DNA of 64,000 nucleotides, taken from positions 37,753,109-37,817,108 of the forward strand of contig CM076849.1 of assembly GCA_039519185.1 (NCBI GenBank), read 5' to 3'. Both the position numbers and the translations under genes were made by a program. The DNA is from Astragalus membranaceus. Its lineage: Eukaryota; Streptophyta; Magnoliopsida; Fabales; Fabaceae. The notes beneath the pieces are model-generated. The model was given only the letters and a program-made list of their open reading frames with translations. It searched no databases and was not told the origin of the DNA. Shown here piece by piece: positions 53,769 through 64,000 of this stretch (within the stretch, counting starts at the first letter, position 1; each line of letters begins with the position of its first letter).

Positions 53769-56700
53769 CTATTCTTTAGTATTTGACAGCCTTATTAACA
53801 TTTCTATGAACTCGTCCTCTGCGCCAAGCATGCCAAGCCTAACATACTTTGAATCAGCACCAAATCGCTCTCCTTCTCTTGCAAGAATATTTAATTTTAG
53901 TAGATAATTCTGGCCATTTTCTGTGCCTTCCTTGCACTTCAACCAGGCAAAACCTATAGGTATTAAAACAGCAAATATGGAATTGAAACCACATTGTAAG
54001 TCACAAAGCTGTAAAGAAATAAAAGTGCAAGAGAAAAAGCTCTAAGTAATGCAAAAATATTACTAGGGTAAGTTTCAGATGACTCATTGGTGAAGTTACA
54101 GTAGGCTGTTGGATATTTGATTACAGTGAAGACATTGCTTTTCTCAATAGCTCCCCTAAATTTCTCCCACCGTTCCCTCATGAGGCGTTTACTATATTCA
54201 AAGAATAGCTCAGTTTCAATGGAATTGAAATTTTGGTAACCATCACAAATCACTCCAATGATCTTAGCAGCTCGTGTTTGGGATTCTTTTGCCACGCCAA
54301 GGGTGCTCGACTGCACAAGTAAGACCATCTTCTTAGCAACTTCAATGTCCTTCACAATAGCCCACCTTAATAAAACAAAAACTAAGAATATATGACTCAA
54401 AAAACATAGAAGTGTGCTTGTTTGTGTATGTAAATTTTCTCTATGTATAAGATAGGTCTCATTAACTTACCCAATACGGGAGCCAGCATGACCAGTGCAA
54501 TTGGAGAATGTGAAGAGCATAACATCATGGTCAGCTTGGTGAGTATTAGGAGTGTATTGTGGCCAATAATAGGCCAAGTCGTGGATCAACTTCCCTTCAG
54601 TTGTAGTAGAGTTCACCACAGGTACCCTCAAAGTGCCATCAGGGTTGTTTGGGGATGTAACCACCTCTATGTAAGGTTCATTTTTATCATATATAGCAGC
54701 ATCACCAGCCCATTGAAACAACCTCGAATGCAATACATTAATCGCACTTTTGTATTCCTATAAAATAAACCAAAACACACGGTTAGTTAACCCTCGTTGA
54801 TTGAGGGTGGGATCTGATCAAGGTCAGCCCAAAGATAAGGCATCAGGGTCGGCCGAAAGATAAGGCTACTAAAACTCTAGCTTTAGGCCTCATATTTTGT
54901 CATTAGTTTTTATAAAGTAAAAAGACATTATTTAAGGCGTCACCCACCAAAAAAGTTTTTTGGGTCGGCCCGGAGTGGGGTTGACAATTAGCATGTTAGA
55001 GTATGTAAAATAGGCAATTGTAATTGAGTTACAAACTGTAAACAACACTGCAGTGACTGTATCTGTGTGTTAGTGCAGTAGCTGATTGTAAGCACTCACA
55101 ATATAAATACTCAGTGTAATATTCTGATTCATCAATAAGAAAGTTACAATTCTGTTAGATTCTAACAGAAACAGTTTCAGAGTAATATCAGTTTCTAACA
55201 TGTATCATCATCCTCACCGTCACCTCCGTGACGCGATCCTCATCGCTTCCGCTCTCTCACCGTCATGGCTGCTACTCCGCTGCTACCGGTGCTCACCACC
55301 GCCTCAAATACTCCGTTATCAACCTTTCATTACAAAATAACAGAGAAACTCGACGACAAAAACTATCTCGTATGGCTACAACAGGTGGAACCGGTGTTGC
55401 GAGCTCACCGCCTTCACCGGTATTGCGTCGCACCGGACATACCTCCACAATTTCTCTCTAAAGCAGACCGTCTCTCAAATACGGAAAATCCCGCGTTCAT
55501 CGCTTGGGAGCTTCAAGATCAATTGCTTCTTGCTTGGCTCCGATCGTCGCTCTCTACTTCGTTTCTACCATGTGTCATCGGTTGTCGTCATGCCTTTCAA
55601 CTATGGGAGCGTATTCGCACGAATTTCCAGTCTAAGACGAAAGCCAAAGCTCGTCAATTGGGGGTGGTGAGTTTCGCCCCTTCAAACAATAATACCTTGA
55701 TGATTTAGGGATCCTTCATAGAATTATTTGCCCTCACACTCACCACCAGAATGGACTTGTTGAGAGGAAGCATAGACACATTGTTGAAATGGGTCTCTCT
55801 CTTTTATCTCACTCCTCTCTTCCTTATCCATACTGGGATCATGCTTTTCACACTGCTTTATTTCTCATAAACAAGCTTCCCTCAGCTCACAATCAATCAA
55901 TTCCCTCTCAACTTTTGTTTCATATCCCACCTGATTATCACTTCCTTTGTTCCTTTGGGTGTGCTTGCTATCCTATTCTCACACCCTACAATAACCACAA
56001 ACTCCAATTTAGATCTTCTCAGTGCATATTTCTTGGTTATTCATCCTCACACAAGGGTTATAAATGCCTTGACCCTAGTGGCAGATTATACATTTCAAAA
56101 GATGTCTTGTTTAATGAATCTCACTTTGCATTCCAACATAAGAACCCTAATGCTAGCACTCATCCTTCTCCACAATGTAACACATCCCATACCACTCACA
56201 CTCTGCCCCTAGGTGTCGTCCCTCCTACAAATCCACCACCTTTAGATCCCTTAACATACACCACCTCCTACACCCTTTATCCCACACAATTCCCCCACAT
56301 GACTCACCAAATGAATCCTTTCACTCCAATTCCTTTAACTCATTGCCATCTACAGCCTCTCCCACTATTGATCCTAATTCCTCTCCCTCTACCTCACCAT
56401 CTCCACCCCCACCCACAAATAATCATCCTATGCTTACAAGGCCTAAAACAGGCAGCCTTAGACCTCCCATGTACCCAACCATGCACCTGACCACTACTGA
56501 ACCCGTAACTGTCCAACATGCCCTTGCATCCCCTTATTGGGCTCAAGCAATGCAAGATGAATTTGATGGCTTACAGGCTAACCAAACATGGCAACTTACT
56601 TCTCTTCCTCCGGCGAAGTCTCTCATTGGTTGCCAATGGGCCGTATAAAAGAGAATCCTGATGGTACTATTAACAAATATAAGGCTCGCATTGTGGCTAA

Positions 56701-58650
56701 GGGCTTCACTCAGAAATTTGGCTATGATTACACTGACACATTTTCCCCTGTAGTTAAACCTGTCACAGTTAGAACTATACTTACCTTGGCTGTCACATAC
56801 AAATGGTACACTCAACAACTTGATGTTCACAATGCTTTCTTAAATGGCAAGCTTCATGAGGATGTCTACATGGCTCAGCCACCTGGCTTTACTAATGGTG
56901 ATAAGTCTGCTGTTTGTAAGCTTAATAAAGCTATCTATGGTCTCAAATAAACCCCCCGTGCTTGGTATGAGAGCCTTACAAAGACCCTATTCAGTTTTGG
57001 TTTTTCACAATTTAAATGTGACCCCTCCTTGCTGCTCTATAATCATGGAGGACAGTGTATCTACATCTTAATATATGTTGATGACATTATCATTACTGGT
57101 TCCTCCAAGTTACTTGTTCAATCCGTCGTCAACAAGCTTAATGCTATCTTTTCTCTCAAGCAAATGGGCAACCTAGACTACTTCCTGGGGATTGAATATA
57201 AACATACTAGTTCTGGTGCTATAATTCTCTCACAAGTTAAATATATAAGAGACATTCTCCATAGGGCTGCTATGGATGATTGCAAAAGCATTTCAACTCC
57301 TCTTCCCACAAATCTCAAGCTGGCTCGTAATGGTGCTGATTACTTTGAGGATCCTCTACTTTATAGGAGCATAGTTGGTGCTCTTCAATATGCAACAATC
57401 ACTAGACCAGAACTCAGATATGCAGTTAACAAGGTGTGTCAGTTTATGTCTCAGCCTTTGACTACTCATTAGACAGCTGTGAAACGAATTTTAAGGTATC
57501 TCAAGGGCACTATTGGCTTGGGACTCACTCTACAGCCTGCAACCAGAATCTCTCCTCTCTCAATAACTGCTTATTGTGATGTTGACTTGGCATCAGACAC
57601 TGATGACAGGGGCTCAACTTCAGGTGCCTGCATATTCTTAGGTCCAAATCTGGTCTCCTGGTGGTCAAAGAAACAAACTCTGGTTGCAAAATCAAGTGCT
57701 GAAGCAGAATATAGGAGTCTTGCCCTGGCTGCATCTGAAGTTATATGGATTCAATCTCTTTTACATGAGCTGCAAATCACTCTACCTCCTCCTATAATTC
57801 TATGTGACAATCAAAGTACAGTGGCTCTGAGCCACAATCCTGTTTTACATTCCCGTACCAAACATATGGACTTAGACATCTTTTTTGTCCCTGAAAGAGT
57901 TCTCAACAAATCCCTCATTGTTGAATATGTCCCCTCCCAGGCTCAAGTTGCAGATATACTAACAAAACCACTCTCAAAGAACCAATTTTGCTTTCTCAGA
58001 GACAAGATCATAGTGTTTCACACCTCTGAGCTTGAGGGGGGGATTGTTAGAGTATGTAAAATAGGCAATTGTAATTACTCTACTAATTGTAATTGAGTTA
58101 CAAACTGTAAACAACACTGCTGTGTACTCACTGCAGTGACTGTATCTGTGTGTAGTGCAGTAGCCGATTGTAAGCACTCACAATATAAATACTTAGTGTA
58201 ATATTCTGATTCATCAATAAGAAGGTTACAATTCTGTTAGATTCTAACAGAAACCGTTTCAGAGTAATATCAGTTTCTAACATAGCATAAAAGGGAAGAG
58301 AAGAGAAAGAAAGGTCACCGAATAATAAGGAGCAGCAGCAACAGCATTGATGGGATGATCAGGTGTTTCTGAAGGTGACAAAGCAAACAACGCAGCTTGA
58401 AATAGCTGAGATGAGCCAGTCCCAAGCACTATGGATCTTTCTTCGGTGACAGCATTTCCAACCACGTGATGAAGCCTTTGAACAGCATCTCTTATTTCTG
58501 GCAACATGTACCAACACACGTTGCTCATATCACTGTAGTAACTTATCAACTCGTTTCCTTTGATCACCACCGTACACTCATCACTCATCTTCTCCCAATA
58601 TGACCCGAACGCCATTGGATCACCCCTTTTTATATTTCATAATAAGAAAT

Positions 58651-58692
<42 letters not shown>

Positions 58693-58874
58693 TGATACTA
58701 ATAAGGATAATAATGGTAGTAGTAATGATATGACTTTGATAAAAGTAGTAGAAAAGAAAAGAGCTTATTAAATTACTTCTGAGCAATGATGATGGAATTG
58801 GGTGAGAGAATGGAGAGGGGTATTGTTGTGCCATTGGAACATGTTAAAGGAGAATAAGCCTTAGCGTCCACCAT
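53769..58874 (-). CDS. TAA1/TAR-type tryptophan aminotransferase, copy A; PLP lysine replaced; copia in intron 2
   Basis: Five exons with GT-AG borders: 58874-58777, 58625-58319, 54757-54471, 54365-54064 and 53953-53769. They give 392 residues with no stop. Matches to Arabidopsis TAA1/TAR proteins: YWEKMSDECTVVIKGNELIS, YSDMSNVCWYMLPEI, VGNAVTEERSIVLGTGSSQL, SPNNPDGTLRVPVVN, LAYYWPQYTP, HAGSRIGWAIVKD. These enzymes make indole-3-pyruvate from tryptophan in auxin synthesis with PLP on a Lys in 'TFSK.TGHAGSRIG'. Here the codon is AAT, giving TFSNCTGHAGSRIG, so transamination is probably lost. Exon 1 also lacks the usual NLDHGDP (has IAQKGDP). Intron 2 holds a whole retrotransposon, but splice sites are intact. 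Confidence 0.85.
54994..58282 (+). mobile_element. Ty1/copia retrotransposon in intron 2 of TAR copy A
   Basis: LTRs are 54994-55200 (207 bp) and 58045-58282 (238 bp; the 5' copy lacks short segments), both TGTTAGAGTATG..TTTCTAACA. TAGCA is duplicated at 54989-54993 and 58283-58287. Polypurine tract GAGGGGGGGA lies before the 3' LTR. It is antisense to the host gene. Gag starts at 55265 (MAATPLLPVLTTASNTPLST). Protease and the integrase catalytic core are deleted; the integrase C-terminal part resumes near 55700. Reverse transcriptase has AFLNGKLHEDVYMAQPPGF and ILIYVDDIIITG; RNase H has KSSAEAEYRSLALAASEV and VADILTKPLSK. Single stops at 56948 and 57470 interrupt pol. Confidence 0.93.
58655..58690. 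repeat. TA microsatellite in intron 1 of TAR copy A
   Basis: An uninterrupted TA run about 30 bp inside the intron from the exon 2 acceptor. Confidence 0.95.
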
Positions 58875-59829
58875 GCTTGAATATATATTCTCTTAATTTT
58901 TCTCCTAATTCAGTTATCTTATTACATTACTTCTAATCAGTTATAATGTACATATATATACATACAAACAAAGAAAGATACACATATGTATAACAGAGAC
59001 ACACACCATTTATATGTCTGTATGATAGGGTGGTGCATGAACTTTGAGTCAGCACTAAATATCTTCCATTTTTAAATTTTCTTCTCAATTTTGTTCACTT
59101 TTTAGGTTGTATTTTTCACAAAAAAACTGACCTGTCCTTATAGAATCTGATTAGGTTTTTCTTTCAAGCAATAAATATTCATAGGATTCCCTAATTTGAC
59201 CATTGAGAGGGAGCGAGAGGTGGACACCAAAAATAATTACTGGATAGGATTATTTTGTTACAAAAAATGTTTGGATGAAGATAAAGATTAATAGTTGTCA
59301 CGAAAACAACCAACATCGTTGGCCCAATGGCTTAATTTACCCTGAGACACGGGGGGTCGACCTAGTGCACTCGGTGTTGGCCAGTGCAAAATATGAAGAG
59401 AATCTTCTATTCATTTTTTTTTTATGTCGTCTACTTTTAATTTATTTCTACATTATTGTCACTCTAAGGCAAAATTACATATGAGGTCTTTAATTTATTT
59501 TGAATGTTTACGTTCATCATTTAAGTTATTTTCTTAGTTAGGTCCTTTATATTTCAAAATTGTGACACAAAAACCCCTTTTTAAGTTTTCCATTCATCTT
59601 TGTTAACGGAAGACGACATGACCATTAATTGTTTACGGGGCACAGTTAATTGTATGCATGACAAATGTTAATGTTTCTATTTCAATTAGGTCATTTATGT
59701 ACATTTTTTTGATTTCAATTAGGTCCTTTATGAATATCTTTCCGTTTCAATTAGGTTCCTTTTACTTTCTTATGTTAATGTTTCAGTTTCAATTAGGTTT
59801 TTTTTTGTATATCTTTTGGTTTAAACCAA
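58875..59829. other. Upstream region of TAR copy A, repeat-like
   Basis: A block at about 59310-59400 (GGCCCAATGGCTTAATTTAC, then GGGGGTCGACCTAGTGCACT) resembles a degenerate tRNA-derived SINE head. At 59660-59800 the phrase TTTCAATTAGGT(C/T).TTT recurs about every 50-60 bases, a short tandem repeat. No gene seen. Confidence 0.4.
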
Positions 59830-60812
59830 AAGATATGTACCCTTCATTGGAGAACCCCCTCCACCATTTAAAAAGTAAAACCACTTTGATCCAAGTTGAT
59901 GACCGTAAATGAGCATCCCAAGATATGTCACATTCACCTTTGACCCCGATTTGTCAATGAACCCAATTGGTATAGCATGTACACCCAAACAACATGCTCC
60001 CAAGTCCCATCTGCTCCTAAATGGTTGTAGGGTATACCACCTTCCGCAGCCAGCTGAGTTGCATGTATAGCCCTTTGGCTACAATTTGCTAATGTGCATC
60101 CTGGGGGTCCACTCCTAAATACTCAACCAATAGCTCCTCTACCTGAAACTTAGTATAGTCCAGCATGTCGTAGAACCTCTTGACAATCGGGATGTGCATC
60201 AAGACCGAGGCGTCATCAAGTGTGATAGTCATTGCCAACTAGAAGGTGGAAGCTGGAGGTGTCTGACTGACACCGCTCTAGAAAGGCGTTGATAACCCCC
60301 TTAAGCACTTGGACGAACCCTAAGTACCTAAGAGGATAAATCCCGGATGTCTCCACATAACGTACAATATCTATGGGTGGATGTGCATCTTCAGGGGTAC
60401 TCTACCCGTGCGAAATGATTTTAAGCGGCTCACGATCCTGCATTGGTCATGGTCTACGTTGACCATTCAAAAAAAACATAACAATTATAATAGTTATTAA
60501 AATACTTATGAAGTAGTAACTTACCATCTCATCCCATAGTGCTTTTGCTAAGTGTGTGTTGTAGCAAGTCAAGACAGACCCGTCCTCCGGACCACCCGGG
60601 TATGGGTATGTAGATGTTGTTGTGGATGGCTCATCATCAGGAGTGATTTGCTCATCAACAGGAGTGGCAAGATGAGCAGCATCATGCTCAATATCAGCAC
60701 CAATATATATCAGTATCATCATCGTTTGCTGGGTCGACGTGCCTATGGCTGGGCCCCACACGAGGGTTGTGATTCCCTATGAGAATGACTACCTCTAGTT
60801 TTTGTCGTACCT
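59830..60812 (-). pseudogene. Plant mobile domain (PMD/MAIN-like) gene remnant
   Basis: Exon-like block 1 (about 60812-60525) ends GPEDGSVLTCYNTHLAKALW, DEM, with a GTAAG donor. Block 2 (from about 60453) has VRYVETSGIYPLRYLGFVQV, FLERCQSDTSSFHLL, TLDDASVLMHIPIVKRFYDM, VEYLGVDPQDAH, then a stop. These are the N-terminal motifs of the plant mobile domain proteins (often annotated 'serine/threonine phosphatase 7 long form'), which are linked to Mutator and Ty3 elements in plants. At least two frameshifts and stops. No transposon ends found. Confidence 0.65.
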
Positions 60813-61095
60813 AAGGAGCAAATAAACAAAGTTAAAACCTAGAAATGAACAAAACAACAACAAACTGCAGCAGATGAAACAAACATTGGTGCGACACTAT
60901 AGCACCGTACAGGTTTGGTACTATAGTGACGTACCTTGTTTTTTAAAAGTTTGAAAATACAAGGTACGACACTATAGAACTATACCAGTGCGGTACTATG
61001 GTGTCAAACCTTGTTTTTTCAATTATTTTTAAACGGTTTGGTACCCTAGTACCAAACCATGCTCAAAACCAGAAAAAACACGAAAACGCAGAAAT

Positions 61096-61140
<45 letters not shown>

Positions 61141-62059
61141 CTAGACGCTTTCGAGAATGGGAGAGATGGAGGGGAATGGGAGTGAGAGTGAGAGCGGGAG
61201 AGAGAGGCAAAGAGGTGTGAGAGTGAGAGAATGAGAGTGCGTAAGAGAGAAAGGAGGGGGTGTGAAGAAGTGAGAGAGGGAGAGTGTGGGAGGAAGGAGT
61301 TTTGGGGAGGGAGAGAGTACCTTGTTTCCTTCTTGATCTACTGAAAGTTCTTTTGGGCCACAATATCAAGTGTTTTATGAATTAGTGTGGGAAAATAAAG
61401 TGTTGTCTACAAATGAAAGTACAGTTATTTTATTAAATTTCGAAACAATGCAAAAAGATAAGATGACATTTATAATTTTTTTTGGTAAAGAAGGAAGAAA
61501 GTCTCGATAAATTTTTTTGATTCAAACTCTCTTTAGAGAAAAATCATCTATATGGAAAAAGAGTACTCACCCCTATTTTAATAAAAAAAATAAAAAAACA
61601 GAAATAGAACAGTAGAGGGCCCAAGAGGAGACTAGACCAAAACCCTTGGCATGATAACGATGTCAACTAAAACGGTAAACGGAAGACCTAACCTATTACG
61701 GGTAAAGTCCTCTAAAACAAAGTTAGAGGACTTTACCCGTAAGAGTTTCCTTTTCGATAGATATGAAAGATAAGGAAACTCATCCTATTAATTATTGTAA
61801 CACAATTACGCCATTTCTAAACTTCCAGGGAATCAAACGAATGAACTTATAAAGAGCTATTAGAAGAGTAGAATCACATTCAATCCGATGACATTTTGTA
61901 ATTATATTTCTTGGAAGATTAACCATTATTCGGTCTATCATAATCTGACTCATCCTTTATCACACACATACATATGCATAAATATATGTTGAATATGGTG
62001 ATAAGGTGGTTCTTAAACTAGCACTACATTACATTATTTAATTTAAATTAAAAACTTGC
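60813..62059. other. Intergenic between PMD remnant and TAR copy B
   Basis: It includes a GA microsatellite at about 61102-61138, purine-rich flanks to about 61320, a perfect hairpin (listed separately) and the 3' flank of TAR copy B. A short duplicated phrase (ACGACACTATAG..CGTAC, GTTTGGTACTATAGTG) recurs at 60890-61055. No gene seen. Confidence 0.4.
61696..61742. repeat. Perfect 20-bp inverted repeat (hairpin)
   Basis: TTACGGGTAAAGTCCTCTAA at 61696-61715 is followed by a 7-base loop (AACAAAG) and its exact complement at 61723-61742. Perfect identity suggests recent origin. There is no U tract or coding context to call it a terminator; it could be the centre of a foldback element. Confidence 0.7.
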
Positions 62060-63292
62060 TCATTCTTTTTTAACATTTGAGAGCCTCTTCAACAATTCAA
62101 CGAACTCTTCATCATTGCCAATCATGCTAAGCCTAACATACTTTGGATCAGCCTCAAATCGTTCCCCTCCTCTTGTACGAATCTTCAGTTTTTCCAAATA
62201 ACTCTCACCATTTTCTGTGGCCCCTTCACACTTCAACCAAGCAAAACCTGCAATTTTTTTTTTAAAAAAAAGTAAATATTTATGGAGATATAAAAAACCA
62301 CAAAAAAAGTAAAAGAGTGAAAAAAAAAATATATTACTTGGGTATGTTTCAGAAAATTCACTGGTGAAGTTACAATAATCCCTTGGATACTTGGGCAAGG
62401 TGAAGATGTTGCTTTTCTCAATAGCTCCCCTGAATTTCTCCCACCTTTCTTTCATGAGTCGTTTGCTATACTCAAAATAGAGCTCAGATCCAATGTATTT
62501 GGAGGTTTTGTAACCATCACAAATCACTCCAATGATCTTAGCAACTCGTGTTTGGGATTCTTTTGACACACCAAGAGAGCTTATCCTCACAAATTGGGTC
62601 ATCTTTTTAGCAACTTCAATGTCTTTCACAATAGCCCACCTTCACATCAAAAATCAAAACCAATTAAACATATATTAATAATTCTAGGGCCCGTTCGGGG
62701 TGGTTGTGAGTTTTTGGTTTTGAAAGTTAATTTCAAAACCAAAACATGTTCGAGTAAAATGGGGTTGAGTTGGTTTTTTTCTTAATTTCAAAACAGTTTT
62801 TCATCAAAACTAAAAAAATATGTTTTAGAATTTTTGTTTCTGTTTTTTCTTTCATCCACCACTTGCAACATAAAAAAAATTATGTTGACACGAATACGAC
62901 ATGACCCCAATTGAAGGTCATATTAGTTGCAATTCTTGCAGTATTAAGAATCGCAAAACTGACGTTGTTACACGAATGTGATTTAAAATTTTGGTCTATT
63001 TGACTCACCCGATACGGGATCCGGCGTGACCGGTACATTTGGAGAATGTGAAGAGCATAACATCATGATCAGCCTGATGAGTAATGGGAGTGTACTGTGG
63101 CCAATAATAAGCCAAGTCGTATATCAACTTCCCTTCAGCTTCAGAGTTCACCATAGGTACCCGCAAAGCTCCATCAGGGTTGTTGGGCAAGGTCACAATC
63201 TCTATGTAAGGTTCATTTTTATCATACACAGCAGCATCACCAGCCCATTGAAAAAACCTTGATTGCAAAATCTCAGTTGAGTCCTTGTATTC
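62060..63292 (-). CDS. TAA1/TAR-type tryptophan aminotransferase, copy B (3' exons; rest beyond the window)
   Basis: Exons 63292-63009, 62639-62338 and 62247-62060 correspond to exons 3-5 of copy A with the same phases; exons 1-2 would lie past 64000. EYKDSTEILQSRFFQWAGDA, LPNNPDGALRVPMVN, MLFTFSKCTGHAGSRIG. The PLP-binding Lys is kept, unlike in copy A. The C-terminal part is GGERFEADPKYVRLSMIGND..LLKRLSNVKKE, with a stop at 62060. Tandem duplicate of copy A in the same orientation, about 3.2 kb upstream of copy A's start. Likely functional as far as visible; product indole-3-pyruvate for auxin synthesis. Confidence 0.85.
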
Positions 63293-64000
63293 CTGTAAAA
63301 TAAACTCAAACACACTGTTAATTAACCCTTCAATCAAACACTAATCAATTTCAGCAACATGGAGACGTATACTCTCAGATTCAAACCCGAGTGTGGCTAT
63401 GTGATAGTGTGCATACGTAGTGTTTATTTGTCATTTCGTCTAATCTGAAAAAATACTAATTAATTAATCACATTAATGCCGCAAGTCTAGATCAAGCCAC
63501 CCATTTTGAGAATTAACAGTATTTATTTTAAAATGAAGAAGTATATAATAATGATACTAATGATTACAATGTTGTAGGGTTGGGCAGACATTAGTGGACA
63601 CTAGAAAGACACACCCATGTTACCCATGTTTGCATATAGAATCTACAACTTCATGTGGTTACGTTAATGTGTTTGTTGCATGTTTCCAAATACGCCTAGT
63701 GTTTCCAAAGGACATGTCTGTCACTTTATGGCCTCCTAGAATGGTCAAAATCTTTTGGGATTGTTAGGATCATGGGGAGCCTAAAACTAACATGATATAC
63801 TTCATCATCAAGGCTGATATTCTAAAATATCCAATTAGTTGCATATTAAAGGAATATTTTAATCCAAAATTTTAGAGTAATGAATAAGAAATTTTATTAT
63901 TTATAAAATTATTTTTTAATTTAATACATTCTTAGTCCACAGTAGATTTTTGAACATTTTTTAAGAGATTTTAGAACATACAGTATCTCCAAAAAATTGT
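63293..64000 (-). other. Intron 2 of TAR copy B, with a SINE-like repeat
   Basis: Acceptor TTTTACAG at 63300-63293. The segment 63346-63445 (TTCAGCAACATGGAGACGTA, GATTCAAACCCGAGTGTGG, TTTATTTGTCATTTCGTCTA) is a diverged copy of the repeat at 42725-42830 in the LysM kinase intron. The rest is AT-rich, with no exon recognised before the window edge. Confidence 0.6.

Noticed and set aside
53963..54400. Long minus-strand frame running past exon 4 of TAR copy A as a separate protein
   Set aside because: The part matching the family stops at a GTAATA donor (54063); the continuation ALLRAFSLALLFLYS is intron.
1..64000. tRNA, rRNA or other structured RNA genes
   Set aside because: Only degenerate B-box-like words in SINE-like repeats were seen; none folds into a complete tRNA by inspection.

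Overview
This window is nuclear DNA from a flowering plant, most likely a papilionoid legume; that placement is an inference from protein similarity and was not searched. It is AT-rich, its genes are split by short GT-AG introns, and transposable elements fill most of it. Five host loci lie among the elements: a small unknown protein with a myristoylation-type start (7443-7805), a class III peroxidase (33441-35210, minus), a LysM receptor-like kinase (42024-45464, plus), the AP-1 adaptor medium (mu) chain (49658-53041, plus, 11 exons, the one clearly intact host gene), and a tandem pair of TAA1/TAR-type tryptophan aminotransferase genes (53769-58874 and 62060 to beyond 63292, both minus).

Layout. 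1-6898: the right part of a CACTA transposon whose left end is not identified. It carries broken pieces of at least four unrelated cell genes (At4g22030-like, UBP1-like, LEO1, MRK1-like kinase). A second CACTA (1410-6123, TSD TGC) sits inside the captured kinase exon. 6899-9128: small-protein gene and a Tourist/Harbinger-like MITE. 9129-31393: one Ty3/gypsy retrotransposon (TSD CTTTC) opened up by two later insertions: a 13.2 kb CACTA (9852-23085, TSD AGT) in the gag reading frame, and a 3.2 kb LTR-like element (26055-29267, TSD TTAGG) between RNase H and integrase. The CACTA has a TNP2 transposase, a TNP1/Ulp1-type second gene, and an antisense chimeric captured gene (ZCCHC10-like with a MYB piece inside). 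The LTR-like element carries a MYB44-type sequence. 31399-42023: the peroxidase, a LINE RNase H remnant split by a short CACTA (36623-37815, TSD TAG), and another short CACTA (39043-40139). 42024-49657: receptor kinase, a 5'-truncated Ty1/copia element, a retroposon with a 16-base TSD, and a Mutator-like MITE next to the AP-1 mu promoter. 53769-64000: the aminotransferase pair. The first copy has a complete Ty1/copia element (54994-58282, TSD TAGCA) in its second intron, and Asn where the PLP-binding Lys is expected.

How it fits together. Target-site duplications give a clear order of insertion at several places. The CACTA elements are the main movers of host exons. The peroxidase, receptor kinase, TNP2 and MYB44-like genes each carry exactly one single-base frameshift in an otherwise full reading frame. 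Either they are young pseudogenes or some of these are assembly indels. Read support should be checked before any of them is called dead.
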